Shown here one piece after another: positions 61,289 to 64,000 of a stretch of 64,000 nt of DNA (positions are counted from its first letter, which is position 1; the number at the start of each line of letters is the position of its first letter). The stretch lies in contig JAHBVK010000030.1 in assembly GCA_019637555.1 (NCBI GenBank), positions 1-64,000 of the forward strand, read 5' to 3'. Source of the DNA: Anaerolineae bacterium. Lineage in GTDB: Bacteria > Chloroflexota > Anaerolineae > Aggregatilineales > UBA2796. Below the pieces are notes generated by a model. It did not search any database. It saw only the letters and a list, made by a program, of their open reading frames with translations, and was not told the DNA's origin. Both the position numbers and the translations under genes were made by a program.

Positions 61289-64000
61289 ATGGGACGGCTA
61301 TTCGCATCTAATACTGGACAAGGCAACCAACTCCGTCATCACGCTGCAAAGCGCTGGGGTAGCCTGCTTCTAAGTATCTCACTCCTCGCGTTAATGTTCA
61401 GTTTTGCCGTCCCAATCCTTGCACAACCGGACGCTCTCATAGTCGATACGACCAGCGACGCCGATTTGCGCGGCTGCCTCAACGCCGTGCCTAACGACTG
61501 CTCACTGCGCGGAGCGATCAACCTCGCCAACAGTGTCGCAGGCGATGACACGATCACCTTCGATACGACGGTGTTCAGCACGCCACAGATCATCAATCTG
61601 ACGAATTCGTTGCCGCTCCTCTCAACGAATTTGGTCATTGATGGACCGGGCGCGAATCTGCTCACCGTACGGCGTGACACTGGCGGAACTTATCGCATTT
61701 TCTCCGTTTTTACGGGCAGAACCGTCAGCATTGATGGCTTGACTATTGCCAATGGTAATCTAGGTCAGGGCAGCGGCATCCTCAATCAGGGCACCTTAAC
61801 GCTCACCAACAGCACTGTCTCTGGCAATACCGCAGCAGGCACCATTGGTGGTGGAATCCGCAATGACGGTGTGCTCACGGTCATCGATACTACCGTCTCT
61901 GGTAACTCCGCACTTTTTGGTGGCGGCATCTACAGCAATGGTACGCTAACGGTTAGCAACAGCACCTTTAATAGCAACACCGCCAGCGATAGCAACAACA
62001 GCGGTAACGGTGGTGGCATCTTTGTTAATCAGGGAACCGCGACAGTTAGCAATAGTACCTTTTCCGGCAACTCCGCAATCAGCACTGGCGGCGGCATTTT
62101 CAATGGCGGTACGCTGACGGTTTACAACAGCACGTTATACAACAACTCCGCAAATAATGGCGGAAATGTCATGCAGTTTGCGGGCACAGTAACGCTGCGC
62201 AATACGATTGTGGCAAATGGAACTTGCTTGGGCACGATCATTGATGGCGGCAACAACCTCGCTTATCCTAATGCGTGCAGCAGCATTCCCTCCAGCGTTG
62301 GCAGTAACCCGCTACTTGGACCACTTCAAAATAACGGTGGACCAACCTTCACCCATTTACCGGGAACGGGTAGTGCGGCGATTGATGCGGGCAACGATTC
62401 GATTTGCGCGGCTGCTCCCGTCAACAATCTCGATCAGCGTGGTGTGGCGCGTCCCGCTGATGGCAATGGGGATACTGTTGCGCACTGCGACATTGGCGCG
62501 GTGGAATTCAACATCCTCCCACCAGATGGCTTACTGGTGGATACGACCAGCGATGCCGATCTACAGGGGTGCGTGAACGCCGTCGCCAATGATTGCTCAC
62601 TACGCGGTGCGATCAATCTCGCTAATAGTGCAGCGAACAACGATACGATCACCTTCGATCCGGCAGTATTCAACACGCCGCAGGTCATTAATCTGACAGG
62701 TGCGCTGCCAAACTTAGCCACGAACATCGACATTGACGGTCCCGGCGTGAACTTGCTGACAGTCCGACGTGACACGGGCGGGAACTATCGTATTTTCTGG
62801 GTGAATGGTGGTGTGACGGTCGGCATCGAGGGCTTGACCATCTCCAATGGACTTGTAGCAACTGGCGGTGGCATCACCAATCAGGGAGCGCTGACGATCA
62901 GCAACAGCGCGATTTCTGGCAACTCAGCGAGTGATGGTGGCGGCGGCATCTACAACATCTCCACTGGCTCACTGACGATTATCAGCAGTACCATCTCGGG
63001 CAACTCTGTAACTGGTGGTGGCTCCGGTGGTGGTATCTACAACGGTACATTTAACCCGGTAACGATCATCAATAGCACGATTTCCGACAATTCCGCAAAT
63101 GCTGGTGGCGGCATGTTCACCACCTCCGATTTGACGATTGCCAACAGCACTTTCTCTGGCAACTCAGCGACGCAAGGTGGTGGCGGCATCGTAAACTTCG
63201 GCGCGCTGACGGTTAAGAACAGCACCTTCTTCGGCAATTCCGCACTTGATGGAGGCAGCTTCTACGCAGCGTCAGGGACAATAAACCTCGCTAATACCAT
63301 CGTTGCAGGTGGGAACTGCGCTGGTAACCCGATCACCGACGGTGGTGGCAACCTCGCCTATCCCGCCGCGTGCAGTAACATCCCCGCCGGAAGCGATCCG
63401 CTGTTGGGAGCGCTGCAAAACAACGGTGGCGCGACCTTCACCCATCAACCAGCAGTAGGCAGTCCAGCGATTGATGCTGGCGTGGATGCGATTTGCGCGG
63501 CTGCCCCGATCAACAATCTGGATCAGCGCGGTGTGGCGCGTCCGTTCGATGGTGACAGCGACTCCGTAGCTCATTGCGACATCGGCGCAGTAGAGTCTAC
63601 TGCTGTTGCTCCAACCAGAACACCAACGAGCACCAGTACCGCGACTGAAACGGTTGCGCCTTCTGCCACGCCGACCAGCACGCCGACGGCGACGGTGACT
63701 TCGACTTCAACCTCTACCAGCACGCCTACACCGATCGTGATCGATGCGCTGATGGTGGACACCACCAGCGACCTCGATCTGCGTGGCTGCCTCAATGGTG
63801 TACCCAATGACTGCTCACTGCGCGGCACGATCAATCTTGCCAACAGCATCGCAGGTGATGACACTATCACCTTTGATACGACGGTGTTCAGCAGCCCTCA
63901 GATCATCAATCTGATGGGTGTACTCCCGGATCTGTCCAGCAACATTGTGATCGATGGTCCGGGCGCGAAACTGCTCACTGTGCGTCGTGATACTGGTGGC
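61289..64000 (+). CDS. Exported repetitive beta-helix protein (C-terminus cut by window edge)
   Basis: From ATG 61289 the frame is open for 904 codons to the edge. After a signal segment (WGSLLLSISLLALMFSFAVPILA) come large repeats of 365 and 406 residues, starting near 61442, 62537 and 63755. Each opens with VDTTSDxDLxGCLN and NDCSLRGAI (the CSLRxAI motif), then VIDGPGxxLLTVRRDTGG. Many NSTxSGNSA beta-helix rungs follow, as does LDQRGVARP with a conserved cysteine. A Thr/Pro/Ser linker (TRTPTSTSTATE) lies between units 2 and 3. This is a choice-of-anchor-type surface protein; the third unit is incomplete here. Confidence 0.88.
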   Translation, partial: MGRLFASNTGQGNQLRHHAAKRWGSLLLSISLLALMFSFAVPILAQPDALIVDTTSDADLRGCLNAVPNDCSLRGAINLANSVAGDDTITFDTTVFSTPQIINLTNSLPLLSTNLVIDGPGANLLTVRRDTGGTYRIFSVFTGRTVSIDGLTIANGNLGQGSGILNQGTLTLTNSTVSGNTAAGTIGGGIRNDGVLTVIDTTVSGNSALFGGGIYSNGTLTVSNSTFNSNTASDSNNSGNGGGIFVNQGTATVSNSTFSGNSAISTGGGIFNGGTLTVYNSTLYNNSANNGGNVMQFAGTVTLRNTIVANGTCLGTIIDGGNNLAYPNACSSIPSSVGSNPLLGPLQNNGGPTFTHLPGTGSAAIDAGNDSICAAAPVNNLDQRGVARPADGNGDTVAHCDIGAVEFNILPPDGLLVDTTSDADLQGCVNAVANDCSLRGAINLANSAANNDTITFDPAVFNTPQVINLTGALPNLATNIDIDGPGVNLLTVRRDTGGNYRIFWVNGGVTVGIEGLTISNGLVATGGGITNQGALTISNSAISGNSASDGGGGIYNISTGSLTIISSTISGNSVTGGGSGGGIYNGTFNPVTIINSTISDNSANAGGGMFTTSDLTIANSTFSGNSATQGGGGIVNFGALTVKNSTFFGNSALDGGSFYAASGTINLANTIVAGGNCAGNPITDGGGNLAYPAACSNIPAGSDPLLGALQNNGGATFTHQPAVGSPAIDAGVDAICAAAPINNLDQRGVARPFDGDSDSVAHCDIGAVESTAVAPTRTPTSTSTATETVAPSATPTSTPTATVTSTSTSTSTPTPIVIDALMVDTTSDLDLRGCLNGVPNDCSLRGTINLANSIAGDDTITFDTTVFSSPQIINLMGVLPDLSSNIVIDGPGAKLLTVRRDTGG

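Overview
The window is about 64 kb of bacterial chromosome, most likely from a member of the Chloroflexota (Anaerolineae-like). This is inferred from the gene families present, not from a marker phylogeny. The clues are a DUF951 protein, a baseplate-J-like membrane protein next to ruvX, Thr/Pro-rich 'TPT' linkers on exported proteins, CSLRxAI-type beta-helix surface proteins, an MGDG-synthase-type glycosyltransferase, and many exported beta-propeller proteins. I saw no rRNA, tRNA, CRISPR array, transposase or phage structural module.

Layout. 1-11.5 kb: six tandem paralogous genes, all on the minus strand, for exported ~600-residue beta-propellers; the last is cut by the left edge. In several, the mature protein has just two cysteines, one near each end. 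11.7-14.1 kb: a GlsB/YeaQ-type membrane protein, ruvX and a baseplate-J-like protein. 14.2-17.3 kb: a TIR / transmembrane / 14-WD40 protein. 17.3-21.8 kb: a MarR-GNAT fusion, an ABM-fold protein, a KdpDE-like two-component pair, an HD-domain protein and a site-2-type metalloprotease. 21.9-24.9 kb: DUF951, a lipid-type glycosyltransferase, and a bifunctional formiminotransferase/cyclodeaminase in the opposite direction. 25.1-27.9 kb: an unusual MarR regulator divergent from a two-gene ABC exporter. 28.2-33.9 kb: a complete liv-type branched-chain amino acid ABC importer with a near-consensus sigma70 promoter and internal and distal hairpin terminators.

34.0-41.2 kb: a DUF348/G5/propeller lipoprotein, alaS, a LysM/SH3 secreted protein, and a second TIR / transmembrane / Thr-Pro-linker / PDZ protein. 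41.6-44.5 kb: an RRM RNA-binding protein, small proteins of unknown function, a tandem-FHA protein and a DUF1684 protein. 44.5-51.5 kb: an alpha/beta hydrolase with a frameshifted C-terminus, a short LuxR-type HTH protein, an XRE/NB-ARC/TPR regulator split by a frameshift, a coiled-coil protein, an epoxide hydrolase and an AraC regulator. 51.6-53.9 kb: a copper/respiration cassette (SCO1, Met-rich PCuAC chaperone, cytochrome c, small membrane protein). 54.0-56.0 kb: a geranylgeranyl-reductase-type flavoprotein and a UPF0173 hydrolase. 56.5-64 kb: two very large exported beta-helix proteins, the second cut by the right edge.

The recurring theme is envelope sensing and display: outward-facing propellers, TIR proteins whose predicted sensor halves lie outside the membrane, G5, SH3 and LysM wall-binding modules, and beta-helix surface proteins. 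The SCO1/PCuAC/cytochrome c cassette implies copper-dependent aerobic respiration. The strongest candidates for undescribed biology are the six-gene two-cysteine propeller operon and the pair of single-pass TIR receptors.
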